The position numbers and the translations under genes were made by a program. This document shows positions 1 through 7,687 of a DNA stretch of 19,900 nucleotides, one piece after another. The DNA lies in assembly GCA_016932895.1 (NCBI GenBank), contig JAFGCA010000489.1, forward strand, positions 1-19,900, in the 5' to 3' direction. Positions within the stretch are counted from its first letter, which is position 1; every line of letters begins with the position of its first letter. The stretch is from Sedimentisphaerales bacterium (lineage in GTDB: Bacteria > Planctomycetota > Phycisphaerae > Sedimentisphaerales > SG8-4). Under the pieces are notes generated by a model, which saw nothing but the letters and a program-made list of their open reading frames with translations, had not been told where the DNA came from and searched no databases.

Positions 1-1
1 C

Positions 2-1045
2 AGCTTCAAGACCCTCGGCCCGACCGGCGGCGGCATGTTCCCGTCCAAGGACACCAACGCCGAGGAAAACAAGAAGAAAGGTATCGTCAAGGACCCATAC
101 GACCGGCCCCGGCCCGGGAACTCGTGGAGCCCCTCGGACGAAACGCTCACCGGGCACTGGCGCAACGTCGACGGCGAAATCGTCCACAGCAGCAAGCTCT
201 GGGCCGACACCGCCATTGAGTACCTGGAAGACCACGTCACACAAAGTGACAATCCGTTCTTCATGTACGTGGCCTTCCACGCTCCGCACGATCCGCGGCA
301 GTCGCCGAAAGAGTACGTCGATATGTATCCGCCCGGGGATATCGCCATCCCGCCGAACTACGTGCCCGAGCATCCGTTCGACCAGGGCGACCACAAGCTG
401 CGCGATGAGCGGTTGGCGCCTTTCCCGCGCTCGAAGGAAGCGGTGCAGGTGCATCGCAGCGAGTACTACGCGATCATCACGCACGCGGACTACCACATCG
501 GCCGCATCCTCGACGCCCTGGAGAAAACCGGCAAGGCCGACAACACGATCATCATCTTTTCCGCCGATCATGGCCTGGCCGTAGGCCAGCACGGGCTGAT
601 GGGCAAGCAAAACCAGTACGATCATTCGGTTCGCATGCCGTATGTGTTCTGCGGCCCGGGCATCGAGGCCGGCCGGAAGATCGATGCCATGGTCTACCTT
701 CAGAGCGCCTTCGCCACCACCTGCGAGATGGCCGGCGTTGACACGCCCCAGACGGTGCAGTTCCCCAGCCTGGCGCCTCTTCTGGCGGGACGGAAACAGA
801 AACTCTACGATTCGGTCTACGGAGCGTACCGCAACTTCCAGCGCATGGTCCGCACGGAGCGGTATAAGTTGATTCGCTACCCGCACGTCAACGAGGTGCA
901 GTTGTTCGACCTCAAGAGAGACCCCTGGGAGACAAAGGACCTCGCCGAGAACCCACGCTACGCCAAGCGGGTCAAAGACCTCGATGCCGAGCTGCACCGC
1001 TGGATGAAAGAAACCGGCGACAAGCTTCAGCTCGACGCCTTATAA
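2..1045 (+). CDS. Sulfatase (S1 family), 3' part only
   Basis: The reading frame is open from the left edge, so the gene starts outside the window; the first ATG at 35 is probably internal. It is the C-terminal portion of a formylglycine-dependent sulfatase, which hydrolyses sulfate esters. Visible are the mid-domain FHAPHDP segment (near 275-295), the metal-binding SADHG (near 560-574) and a following GKQNQYDHSVRMP block (near 602-640) with the conserved Lys. The end has the usual C-terminal subdomain with RTERYKLIRY and LFDLKRDPWE. The N-terminal metal Asp pair and the CxPxR formylglycine motif must lie upstream. The GKQNQYDH style resembles the choline-sulfatase/iduronate-sulfatase-like branch, different from the next gene. 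Substrate cannot be told; the neighbours suggest a polysaccharide. The stop is TAA and the next sulfatase starts 47 bp later, so cotranscription is likely. Confidence 0.9.
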   Translation, partial: SFKTLGPTGGGMFPSKDTNAEENKKKGIVKDPYDRPRPGNSWSPSDETLTGHWRNVDGEIVHSSKLWADTAIEYLEDHVTQSDNPFFMYVAFHAPHDPRQSPKEYVDMYPPGDIAIPPNYVPEHPFDQGDHKLRDERLAPFPRSKEAVQVHRSEYYAIITHADYHIGRILDALEKTGKADNTIIIFSADHGLAVGQHGLMGKQNQYDHSVRMPYVFCGPGIEAGRKIDAMVYLQSAFATTCEMAGVDTPQTVQFPSLAPLLAGRKQKLYDSVYGAYRNFQRMVRTERYKLIRYPHVNEVQLFDLKRDPWETKDLAENPRYAKRVKDLDAELHRWMKETGDKLQLDAL

Positions 1046-1057
1046 AGAAGACTGAAC

Positions 1058-1086
1058 CGCAGAGGACGCGGAGGGGCGCGGAGGAT
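1058..1086 (+). repeat. Three short tandem CGC(A/G)GAGG units between the sulfatase genes
   Basis: Three consecutive 9-10 bp units, CGCAGAGGA, CGCGGAGGGG and CGCGGAGGAT, fill most of the 47 bp gap between the two sulfatases. The last unit supplies a GGAGG that sits about 8 nt before the ATG at 1093 and could act as its ribosome binding site. Confidence 0.6.
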
Positions 1087-1092
1087 GGAGAA

Positions 1093-2502
1093 ATGATGCA
1101 CGAAGGTCATATGACAAGACGCGATTGCTTGCGATTTGCCGGCGCGGGCGCGGCGGTGATGGCTGCGTCAGATCTGCGCCTAAGCTTGGGCGATGCGAGC
1201 GCTGCCAAGCCCAACGTGGTTGTGATCCTGGTGGACGACCTTGGGTACGGCGATCTTTCCTGCTACGGGGCGACGGATTTGCGGTCGCCTAATATCGATC
1301 GACTCGTCGCACGCGGCATGCGGTTCGACCGGTTTTATGCGAACTGTCCGGTTTGCTCGCCGACGCGGGCGTCGCTGTTGACCGGCCGCTACCCCGACCT
1401 GGTCGGCGTGCCCGGTGTGATTCGCACGCACATCACGAATAACTGGGGGTACCTCTCCGAGCATGCGGTGCTGTTGCCTCAGATGCTCAAGCGCGCCGGC
1501 TATCATACCGCCATCGTCGGGAAGTGGCACCTGGGTCTGGCCTCGCCGAACAGGCCGAATGAGCGCGGCTTCGATCACTTCCACGGTTTCCTCGGCGACA
1601 TGATGGACGACTACTACAAGCACCGCCGCCACGGGAACAACTACATGCGGCTCAACGAGGAAGAGATCGACCCGCAAGGCCATGCCACCGACCTGTTCAC
1701 GCAGTGGGCCGTGGATTACCTTCGCGAGCGTTCCGCGAAGGAGCAGCCCTTCTTCCTGTATCTGGCGTATAACGCCCCGCACACGCCGATTCAGCCGCCG
1801 CGGGAATGGATCGAGCGCGTCAAGCAGCGCGAGAAGGGAATCAGTGACAAGCGGGCCAGGCTGGTCGCGTTGATCGAACATCTCGATCAGGGCATCGGCA
1901 AGGTCATCGATGCGCTGAAGGAGACCGGTCTCAGTGACAACACACTCGTGATTTTCACCTCGGACAACGGAGGTCAGCTCAGCGTCGGCGCCAACAACGG
2001 CCCCCTTCGCGCCGGCAAGCAGGACATGTACGAGGGTGGCATCCGCGAGCCGATGTGCGCCGTCTGGCCGGGGAGGATTGAAGCGGGTTCGCGCAGCGAC
2101 CGCGTGGCCTTGACGATGGATCTGTTTCCAACGGTCTGCGAAGCAGCGGGCGTGGACATCGCCCACGAGATCGACGGGCGCAGCATTTTGCCCACGCTGT
2201 TGGGCCGCAGCCAGCCCGAGGAGGACCGTGTTTTGTTCTGGGTCCGGCGCGAGGGCGGACACTACGGCGGCCGGGCCTACTACGCCGCTCGCTACGGTGA
2301 TTTCAAGCTCGTGCAAAACAATCCCTTCGAGCCGCTCGAACTCTACAACCTCGCAGAGGACCCGAAGGAAGAAAACCCGCTGGGCACAAATCACCCGATG
2401 TACAACAAGCTCTTCGCCGCCCTGCGAAACCACATCAGCCAGGCCGGCGCCGTCCCCTGGCAAAAATACCCGGTCGACCTCGACCAGCCCTTTACACATT
2501 GA
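1093..2502 (+). CDS. Arylsulfatase-type sulfatase (S1 family) with Tat signal
   Basis: A complete sulfatase of 469 residues, which hydrolyses sulfate esters after export. Residues 8-30 form a twin-arginine signal (TRRDCLRF followed by an Ala/Gly-rich stretch), so the folded enzyme is probably exported by Tat. Metal-binding Asp pair VDD is at 48-49. The formylglycine motif is CSPTRAS with Cys88, so a maturation enzyme is needed. GKWHLG (Lys144, His146), NAPH (His230), SDNGG (Asp291, Asn292) and Lys309 complete the active site. The C-terminal subdomain ends with FKLVQNN and LYNLAEDPKEE. The family-standard length and full motif set make it look active. Starts at 1093, 1096 or 1111 all keep the Tat motif; 1093 has a GGAGG about 8 nt upstream. 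It lies 47 bp after another sulfatase and converges on the SGNH gene. Sulfated polysaccharide is the likely substrate (inference). Confidence 0.93.
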   Translation: MMHEGHMTRRDCLRFAGAGAAVMAASDLRLSLGDASAAKPNVVVILVDDLGYGDLSCYGATDLRSPNIDRLVARGMRFDRFYANCPVCSPTRASLLTGRYPDLVGVPGVIRTHITNNWGYLSEHAVLLPQMLKRAGYHTAIVGKWHLGLASPNRPNERGFDHFHGFLGDMMDDYYKHRRHGNNYMRLNEEEIDPQGHATDLFTQWAVDYLRERSAKEQPFFLYLAYNAPHTPIQPPREWIERVKQREKGISDKRARLVALIEHLDQGIGKVIDALKETGLSDNTLVIFTSDNGGQLSVGANNGPLRAGKQDMYEGGIREPMCAVWPGRIEAGSRSDRVALTMDLFPTVCEAAGVDIAHEIDGRSILPTLLGRSQPEEDRVLFWVRREGGHYGGRAYYAARYGDFKLVQNNPFEPLELYNLAEDPKEENPLGTNHPMYNKLFAALRNHISQAGAVPWQKYPVDLDQPFTH

Positions 2503-2512
2503 TGTGCCAACG

Positions 2513-2541
2513 CCGGCGGGCGGTTACCGTCCGTTCGCCGG
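2513..2541. terminator. GC-rich hairpin between convergent genes
   Basis: CCGGCGGGCGG (2513-2523) can pair with CCGTTCGCCGG (2531-2541), an 11 bp stem with two G-U pairs and a 7 nt loop. It lies between the sulfatase stop (2502) and covers the end of the oppositely oriented SGNH gene (stop at 2524-2526). It could end transcription from both sides, but no U-tract follows on either strand, so a canonical intrinsic terminator is not shown. Confidence 0.4.
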
Positions 2542-4992
2542 TAGCGTAGGCTCCATCCTCATCGCGCCGAGGTACGTAAAATGATAGGAGTTGTTGTTGG
2601 CATCTCCGGGGGCCAGGCTGATCGTGATCTCTCCTTTGGCGGTTGGCGCGATCGCCGAGAGCACGACGAAGTCGTCGATATTTCCAGCCGGGTTGAGAGT
2701 CGCGAATCCCGAATAGGCGCCTGTGACCGTGTAGAGCGTCTGGCGGTTGTCGCCGACGCTCATGCGTGAGGCATAGAACGTGAACTGGTACGTCAGCATA
2801 GGGTCCAGCCCGGTGAGCTTGAAGCTGGGGAATACGTTGCCCAGGCCACTGAAGGTCTCCGTGTTGCCGAAGAGCGAATCGCGCGTGGCGTCCGGCGGGA
2901 ACTGCTCGGACGCAAGGGTACCGTTGGTATTGGCCCCGTTGAATCGGCTCAGGATCACCAGGCTGATCCCGGTGGGAACGTTGTCGGCGCTGACGAGATC
3001 GCTCAACTGTCCGCCGACCGTCTTGCCGATGCCGTCGGTGACGTTGTTCCAGAAGTTCGCGGGGTCATCCGGGGTCGGGCCGCTGGCCGTGGGTGTGCTC
3101 GAGGAGCCGAAATCGAACAGCAGAACCTGGGGGCGGATCTCGCCTGTCACCACCGTGTCGACGGCGATTTCATTGCCGACCAGGTCCCGCACACCGCTGA
3201 CACTGACCGTGAAGACGTCGGTCAGGCCCGACGCCAGCGTGAGAGTGACGGTTTGCTCGTCCGCCTCCAGCTCGGCGGCGATGACCTCGACCTCGCCTTC
3301 GTTCACGCGATAGTTGTCGGCCACCACGGCACTTTTCGGGCCCAGTCGCTCGTCAAAAACGAAACGCACCGTGAGCCCGCTAGCGCTGTCGGCCGACAGC
3401 AGGACCGGCGCATTGACATCCGGGACGACGTGAAGGACCGCGCCCTCGCTGGTGGCGCTGTACATCAAATTGCTGACGCTGACGGAGAACGCCGCCCCAT
3501 CCAGGTCGAGCGTCGCCCGTTCGATGGTGGACGTCAACTCGTTGGCGTCGGGGATCGGCTCGCCGTCCTTCAACCACTGGACGACGTAAGGCGGCGTGCC
3601 CTCGACGACCGCACGGAACGTTGCCGGACGGGACTCCAAAACGGTCTGCTCGGCGGGCTCTTCCACGAAGACGATGGGAGCACCTTCGTCCACCTGCATT
3701 ACGCCCAGATGGATCGCGCCGCGGTTGTTGCGGACGGTCGGGTCCAGGCTGATCGTGACCTCCCCGAGCACATCCGGGACGATACCGACGACGGTAGCGA
3801 TGTCGTCATACCAGTTGTTCGCGGGATCGTAGGCCACGGAGTCCGAGTCCTCCCCGGTGACCGTGTAGATTGCCTCCAGGAGACCGGGACGGCCGCCCCG
3901 ATCATCAAGGACCGGGCCGCACGATGCGTAAAAGGTGAAGTTGTAGACTCGCTCGCGGTTCAGGCCGGTCAGCTTGAAGCTGGCGAACATCTCGGGCGAC
4001 TCGCTGGATTCGCCGGTGCTGTAGAGCGAGTCCTGCGTCGCGTTGGCCGGGAAGATGGTGGATGTGAGCGTCCCGTAGCGAGCGGGTCCGCTGGCGTTGA
4101 ACGGGCTGATGATCTTGAGGTTGATCGAGGTTGGCACGTTCTTCGTGTTGACAATCCCTTGCAATTGCCCCGTCGCCGAACTGCCGATGGTCTCCGTGAC
4201 ATTGTTCCAGAAGTTCTCCGGATCGTTCGGCTCGGGTCCATTCCTGGTGACAGCGTCGGACGGCCCGAAATCGAACAGGAAGCTCTGCATCTGCGAAGAG
4301 GACCATTCCTCCAGGAGAGAGCCAACCGCAACCTCCCACAGCGCGTAGCCCGCCGCGTTCATGTGCAGCATATCCGAGAGAAACAGTGACGCAAGGGGCT
4401 GACCGGTGTCGTCCAGCATGGGCGTGAACACGTCGACATACCACAAGCTCGGATCGTCGGCGGCCAGGATCTCCAGGTGGGCATTCAACTGCTGCATCAC
4501 ATCGAGGTACTGCGCCCGGCTCGGGCTCGGCTTGACCGAGATGAAAGCCACGTCCGCGTGGGGCAACTGTTTTCTGACCCGCTCGACGAACGCGACGTAA
4601 TCCACATAGACCTGATCCACAGACTTGCCCCCGGTCAGGTCGTTGTCGCCCTCGTAGACGAGGATCAGGGCGGGATCGTATGCGGCGACGACGCGGTCGA
4701 AGTAATAGAGCAGGTCGCTCATGTGCGAGCCGCCAAAGCCACGATTCATCACGGGATAGTCTGGAAATGCGGCCGCAACGTCCGTCCACATGCGGATGCT
4801 TGAAGAGCCGACGAACAGGATCGGGTCCGCTGGCGGGAGGCTGGCCAGATCGGTGCTCTCGAACGCCTCGATTTCTCCCTCAAAACGAGTCGGGTCCTGG
4901 GCCCAAGCGTCACCCAGGAGCATCAACACCAACACAACGCCCAGAAAACCAGCGAACGATCCCCTGTAACCACCGCTTTTGCAAGTCTTCAT
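2524..4992 (-). CDS. Secreted SGNH/GDSL hydrolase with Ig-like domains and duplicated accessory domain
   Basis: An 822-residue exported protein, probably a carbohydrate esterase acting outside the cytoplasm. The start at 4992 is chosen because it gives a signal peptide (MKTCKSGG, hydrophobic LGVVLVLMLLG, cleavage near AWAQ) and has GGAAAGGG about 8 nt upstream. An open frame continues to 5130 but looks noncoding. The SGNH domain (about 55-230) has FVGSSS (nucleophile Ser64), NRGFGGS (Gly85), EGDND (Asn117) and DMLH (Asp207, His210). An accessory domain beginning FDFG lies at about 239-434, an I-set-like Ig domain with VVQWLKDG at 441-524, a SbsA/Big-type Ig-like domain at 526-617, and a second copy of the accessory domain at 624-814. 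Block I reads GSS instead of GDS, as in many SGNH members. The bound or cleaved substrate is unknown. Confidence 0.85.
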   Translation of the reverse strand: MKTCKSGGYRGSFAGFLGVVLVLMLLGDAWAQDPTRFEGEIEAFESTDLASLPPADPILFVGSSSIRMWTDVAAAFPDYPVMNRGFGGSHMSDLLYYFDRVVAAYDPALILVYEGDNDLTGGKSVDQVYVDYVAFVERVRKQLPHADVAFISVKPSPSRAQYLDVMQQLNAHLEILAADDPSLWYVDVFTPMLDDTGQPLASLFLSDMLHMNAAGYALWEVAVGSLLEEWSSSQMQSFLFDFGPSDAVTRNGPEPNDPENFWNNVTETIGSSATGQLQGIVNTKNVPTSINLKIISPFNASGPARYGTLTSTIFPANATQDSLYSTGESSESPEMFASFKLTGLNRERVYNFTFYASCGPVLDDRGGRPGLLEAIYTVTGEDSDSVAYDPANNWYDDIATVVGIVPDVLGEVTISLDPTVRNNRGAIHLGVMQVDEGAPIVFVEEPAEQTVLESRPATFRAVVEGTPPYVVQWLKDGEPIPDANELTSTIERATLDLDGAAFSVSVSNLMYSATSEGAVLHVVPDVNAPVLLSADSASGLTVRFVFDERLGPKSAVVADNYRVNEGEVEVIAAELEADEQTVTLTLASGLTDVFTVSVSGVRDLVGNEIAVDTVVTGEIRPQVLLFDFGSSSTPTASGPTPDDPANFWNNVTDGIGKTVGGQLSDLVSADNVPTGISLVILSRFNGANTNGTLASEQFPPDATRDSLFGNTETFSGLGNVFPSFKLTGLDPMLTYQFTFYASRMSVGDNRQTLYTVTGAYSGFATLNPAGNIDDFVVLSAIAPTAKGEITISLAPGDANNNSYHFTYLGAMRMEPTLPANGR

Positions 4993-5100
4993 CGCGTACG
5001 CCCTTTCCTTTCGCATGGGTCTGGCCACACCTGCGGGCGATCCACCAGAGCATCCGCCCTCCGCGAGGCGTGCTGATCGAGTGCTGATACGCACACCGTC

Positions 5101-5130
5101 ACTATAGCACAAACGCCCCCCCGAAATCAA
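5101..5130 (-). promoter_or_regulatory. Candidate sigma70 promoter for the SGNH gene
   Basis: On the minus strand TTGATT (5125-5130) and TATAGT (5101-5106) are separated by 18 bp. Transcription would start near 5094, giving a leader of about 100 nt before the ATG at 4992. Found by eye from consensus. Confidence 0.5.
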
Positions 5131-5400
5131 CCGCCCGCTTCAGATAGTCACCATCGGCGGTGCGGCCGGAAGGCGACAACCAGCATCACGTACGAGCCGC
5201 ACTACGCCTCGGCTGCCTGCGAAGGCCATGGAGCCTTCGCCTAAGGCGTCTGGGACATGCCTTGAGTAGTCCCCGCCACCTACCCCCGCGCCCTTGTCAA
5301 ATCGCCGGCCGGTGGAGCGGTCGCCGACGGCGCGTGTCCCTGCGACACCTCCGGCGGCGCCGGTCGGCAGGAACACGCGAAAAATACGTAGTTTCCACAA
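5131..5400. other. Noncoding, GC-rich structured stretch in the divergent intergenic region
   Basis: No convincing gene is seen between the SGNH start (4992) and the next gene (5675). This core is rich in self-complementary sequence. A perfect 8 bp stem GCGAAGGC/GCCTTCGC (5219-5226 with 5233-5240) has a 6 nt loop. It overlaps a second possible stem GCCTT/AAGGC (5233-5237 with 5243-5247), so the two are mutually exclusive. A further GTGTC/GACAC stem lies at 5334-5348. Small open frames on both strands here are Arg/Gly-rich, lack good ribosome binding sites and look like GC artefacts. It could be a regulatory leader, a small RNA or a decayed repeat. Confidence 0.35.
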
Positions 5401-5430
5401 TTGAAAACACCTCTTTGGTGACTTTACAAT
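5401..5430 (+). promoter_or_regulatory. Candidate sigma70 promoter for the PD40/LamG gene
   Basis: TTGAAA (5401-5406) and TACAAT (5425-5430) are 18 bp apart in a locally AT-rich patch of an otherwise GC-rich region. Transcription starting near 5437 would leave a leader of about 240 nt before the ATG at 5675. Confidence 0.5.
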
Positions 5431-5674
5431 AGGACCCCCCACCGGTGACGCAGGGGAGCCTTGGACGCGTCACACAGACAACTGGACGACGTTTGCGTTC
5501 GCACCCGGACCTCAAGGGAAAGACCGAGGTAAACGATGACGAACTCTGATTGTTCCAGCGGGGCGCCGGATGCTGGACGTACAGGGCCGATATGTCTTTA
5601 AGTCGAGGCGTCGTATCTGGATGTGTTCTGGACGGCGCCATTCGCACCGACCCCGAGAGAAAGAGAGGTATGAG

Positions 5675-7345
5675 ATGAAAATGGTGTTTGCCAAGTCGTT
5701 GTCAGTGACGTCGCTACTGGCGATCATCGCGACAGGTCCTGCATGGGGCGATTTCCTCTTCGGCGAGCCCGAGAATCTCGGGCCCCTCGTCAACAGCACC
5801 TCGAACGAGGCAGGGATCACGCTCTCGAGCGACGGTCTCGAATTGTACTTTAGTTCGCAGCGGGCCGACGGAAATGGTGACTACGATATCTGGATTTGTA
5901 CCCGCCAGAGCGTCGCCGAAGCATGGGGCCCGCCGGCCAACCTCGGCGCACCGGTCAATAGCCCGTACGTCGAGCTGTACCCCTGCTTGTCCGCGGACGA
6001 TCTGACGTTGTACTTCAGCGACTACTATTCCGGTTCGCCCCGGCCCGGCGGGCTCGGCGGCGGGGATATCTGGATGACTACCCGCGCCAGTCGCGACCAC
6101 CCTTGGACCACACCGGTGAATCTGGGCGATCCCGTCAACATCGACAATCTGGATATGAGCCCCACTGTCTCCGCCGACGGTCTGACCCTGGTCTTCACCA
6201 GCAGATCCCGGCCCGGCGGCATCGGCAGTTGGGACGTGTGGATATCCACCCGGGCCGAGGTAGCCGACCCATGGGAACCGCCGGTGAACGCCGGTCCCGG
6301 TGTGAACTCGGGAAACTGGGATGGGGAAAGCGGCCTGTCCGCCGACGGGCGGGCTCTGGTCTTCGGCTCCGGGCGTCCCGGTCTTGCCGGCAGCATCGAC
6401 CTCTGGATGAGTACGCGTCAGACTGTTGCCGACCCGTGGACGGACGCCGTCAACCTCGGAGAGGTGATCAACAGCGATCGTGACGACGGAACGGCGCGGT
6501 TCTCCCCCGACATGAGAACCCTCTACTTCTGCTCGAATCGTGTCGGCACTCTCGGTGGCTATGATCTCTACGCCGCGCCCATCACGCCGATCGTTGATTT
6601 CGACGGCAATGAAAGCGTGGATATTGCGGACCTGTTGCGGTTGATCGAGTCCTGGGGCCAGGACGATCCGGCGTGCGACGTCGGTCCGGCGCCGTGGGGT
6701 GACGGCATCGTCGATGCCGAAGACCTTGAGGTTCTGATGAGCTACTGGGGCCAGGAAATTCCCAGTCCGTTTCTGATCGCCCATTGGAAACTCGATGAAG
6801 CGGAAGGCATGATCGCCTTGGACAGCGAAAGAGACCATGACGCCACGGTGATGGGCGTTCCGCACTGGCAGCCGCAAGGCGGTGCGATTGGTGGGGCGCT
6901 CCAACTCAACGGTGCGCCCGATTTCGCCACGGCCGACACAGTTCGAGACCCGTCTGAGGGACCGCTGAGTGTCTTTGCCTGGATCAAAGGCGGCGCTCCC
7001 GGTCAGGTGGTCATCTCGCAACAGGCAGGCGCCAATTGGCTAATGGCCGATCCCGCAACGGGAGCCCTCATGACTGAGCTGCGAAGTGGCGGCCGACAGA
7101 GCAAGACGTTGTCGTCAGAGGTGGCCATCACGGACAATAGCTGGCATCGTATCGCGTTCACCTGGGATGGCTCCCATCGCAGGCTCTACGTGGACGACGT
7201 CCTCGTCGCCGAAGACGCCGACGTGGGACTGATGGAATGCTACGGCAACCTGAACATCGGCTGCGGGGCAACCATGACCCCCACCGCCTTTTTCACCGGC
7301 CTGATCGACGACGTCCGCATCTACAACCGCGCGGTCAAACCATAG
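5675..7345 (+). CDS. Secreted PD40 beta-propeller protein with dockerin-like and LamG domains
   Basis: A 556-residue exported protein. The start at 5675 has AGAGAGG 6 nt upstream and gives a signal peptide ending near PAWG-D (residue 25); the open frame upstream to 5570 has no such features. Residues about 28-303 hold four to five PD40/TolB-like repeats, each with a phrase like PVNLGxPVNS and then SADGLTLVFTS. Residues about 307-360 form a dockerin-like pair of Ca-binding loops (DFDGNESVDIADL and WGDGIVDAEDL), each followed by a helix ending SWGQ or YWGQ. Residues about 367-556 match a LamG/concanavalin-like domain (AHWKLDE, GGALQLNG, WHRIAFTWDG, GLIDDVRIYNRAV). No catalytic motif is seen; sugar or protein binding is likely. 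It is preceded by its own promoter candidate and is probably monocistronic. The role is unknown. Confidence 0.87.
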   Translation: MKMVFAKSLSVTSLLAIIATGPAWGDFLFGEPENLGPLVNSTSNEAGITLSSDGLELYFSSQRADGNGDYDIWICTRQSVAEAWGPPANLGAPVNSPYVELYPCLSADDLTLYFSDYYSGSPRPGGLGGGDIWMTTRASRDHPWTTPVNLGDPVNIDNLDMSPTVSADGLTLVFTSRSRPGGIGSWDVWISTRAEVADPWEPPVNAGPGVNSGNWDGESGLSADGRALVFGSGRPGLAGSIDLWMSTRQTVADPWTDAVNLGEVINSDRDDGTARFSPDMRTLYFCSNRVGTLGGYDLYAAPITPIVDFDGNESVDIADLLRLIESWGQDDPACDVGPAPWGDGIVDAEDLEVLMSYWGQEIPSPFLIAHWKLDEAEGMIALDSERDHDATVMGVPHWQPQGGAIGGALQLNGAPDFATADTVRDPSEGPLSVFAWIKGGAPGQVVISQQAGANWLMADPATGALMTELRSGGRQSKTLSSEVAITDNSWHRIAFTWDGSHRRLYVDDVLVAEDADVGLMECYGNLNIGCGATMTPTAFFTGLIDDVRIYNRAVKP

Positions 7346-7687
7346 ACAAACATCCAGGCATGAACAACGCCGTACCGGGGGAGTGGGAGACAAGTCTCTC
7401 GGCCTGCGCTTCCGGAAAGGCCCCTGCGAAGTCGGCCAAGGCTTCACCCAAACGGTCTGGGTCGCAGCCTGGCAGGTGGTCACCATCTACTCCCACACCG
7501 GCGTCAAGCCGGGTGCCTCACAGGAGGCAGACCACAGCCAACAGCCATGACCTTTCCGGCAAAGGCCTTGCCACATATAGACGACAGATCTCTTGCCTTC
7601 TGTTTGCTGATCCGGTATGCTCTAAGATGGTTATGCTGGGATGGGATACCATGCGGAACAATGAGCGGTGATTTGCGGAGAGAGATC
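7346..7687 (+). other. Intergenic region without a convincing gene
   Basis: About 340 bp between the LamG protein and the next signal-peptide gene. An open frame from 7547 runs into the downstream gene, but its first 47 codons look noncoding. Weak inverted repeats are present (CCGGC/GCCGG near 7502-7514, CCTTT/AAAGG at 7551-7565), neither followed by a T-run. The only clear signal is a promoter candidate at 7593-7621. Confidence 0.5.
7593..7621 (+). promoter_or_regulatory. Candidate sigma70 promoter for the 7688 gene
   Basis: TTGCCT (7593-7598) and TATGCT (7616-7621) are 17 bp apart, about 67 bp before the ATG at 7688. Each hexamer matches 4 of 6 consensus positions. Confidence 0.4.

Noticed and set aside
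1180..2499. Long minus-strand ORF opposite the second sulfatase
   Set aside because: It mirrors a gene with a full set of sulfatase motifs; the antisense product is Val/Arg/Gly-rich and has no recognisable domain. A by-product of high GC at third codon positions.
3253..4389. 378-codon plus-strand ORF inside the SGNH gene
   Set aside because: It opposes the clear SGNH/Ig reading frame and lacks any domain or ribosome binding site.
5140..5442. Small ORFs on both strands in the divergent intergenic region
   Set aside because: Arg/Gly-rich, no start signals, and they overlap inverted repeats and a promoter candidate.
5570..5674. Upstream extension of the PD40 gene to an earlier start
   Set aside because: It would put a 35-residue basic stretch before a normal signal peptide; the ATG at 5675 has its own ribosome binding site.
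7547..7687. Upstream extension of the 906-residue protein
   Set aside because: It overlaps the promoter candidate and precedes a signal peptide that has a well-placed GGAG.
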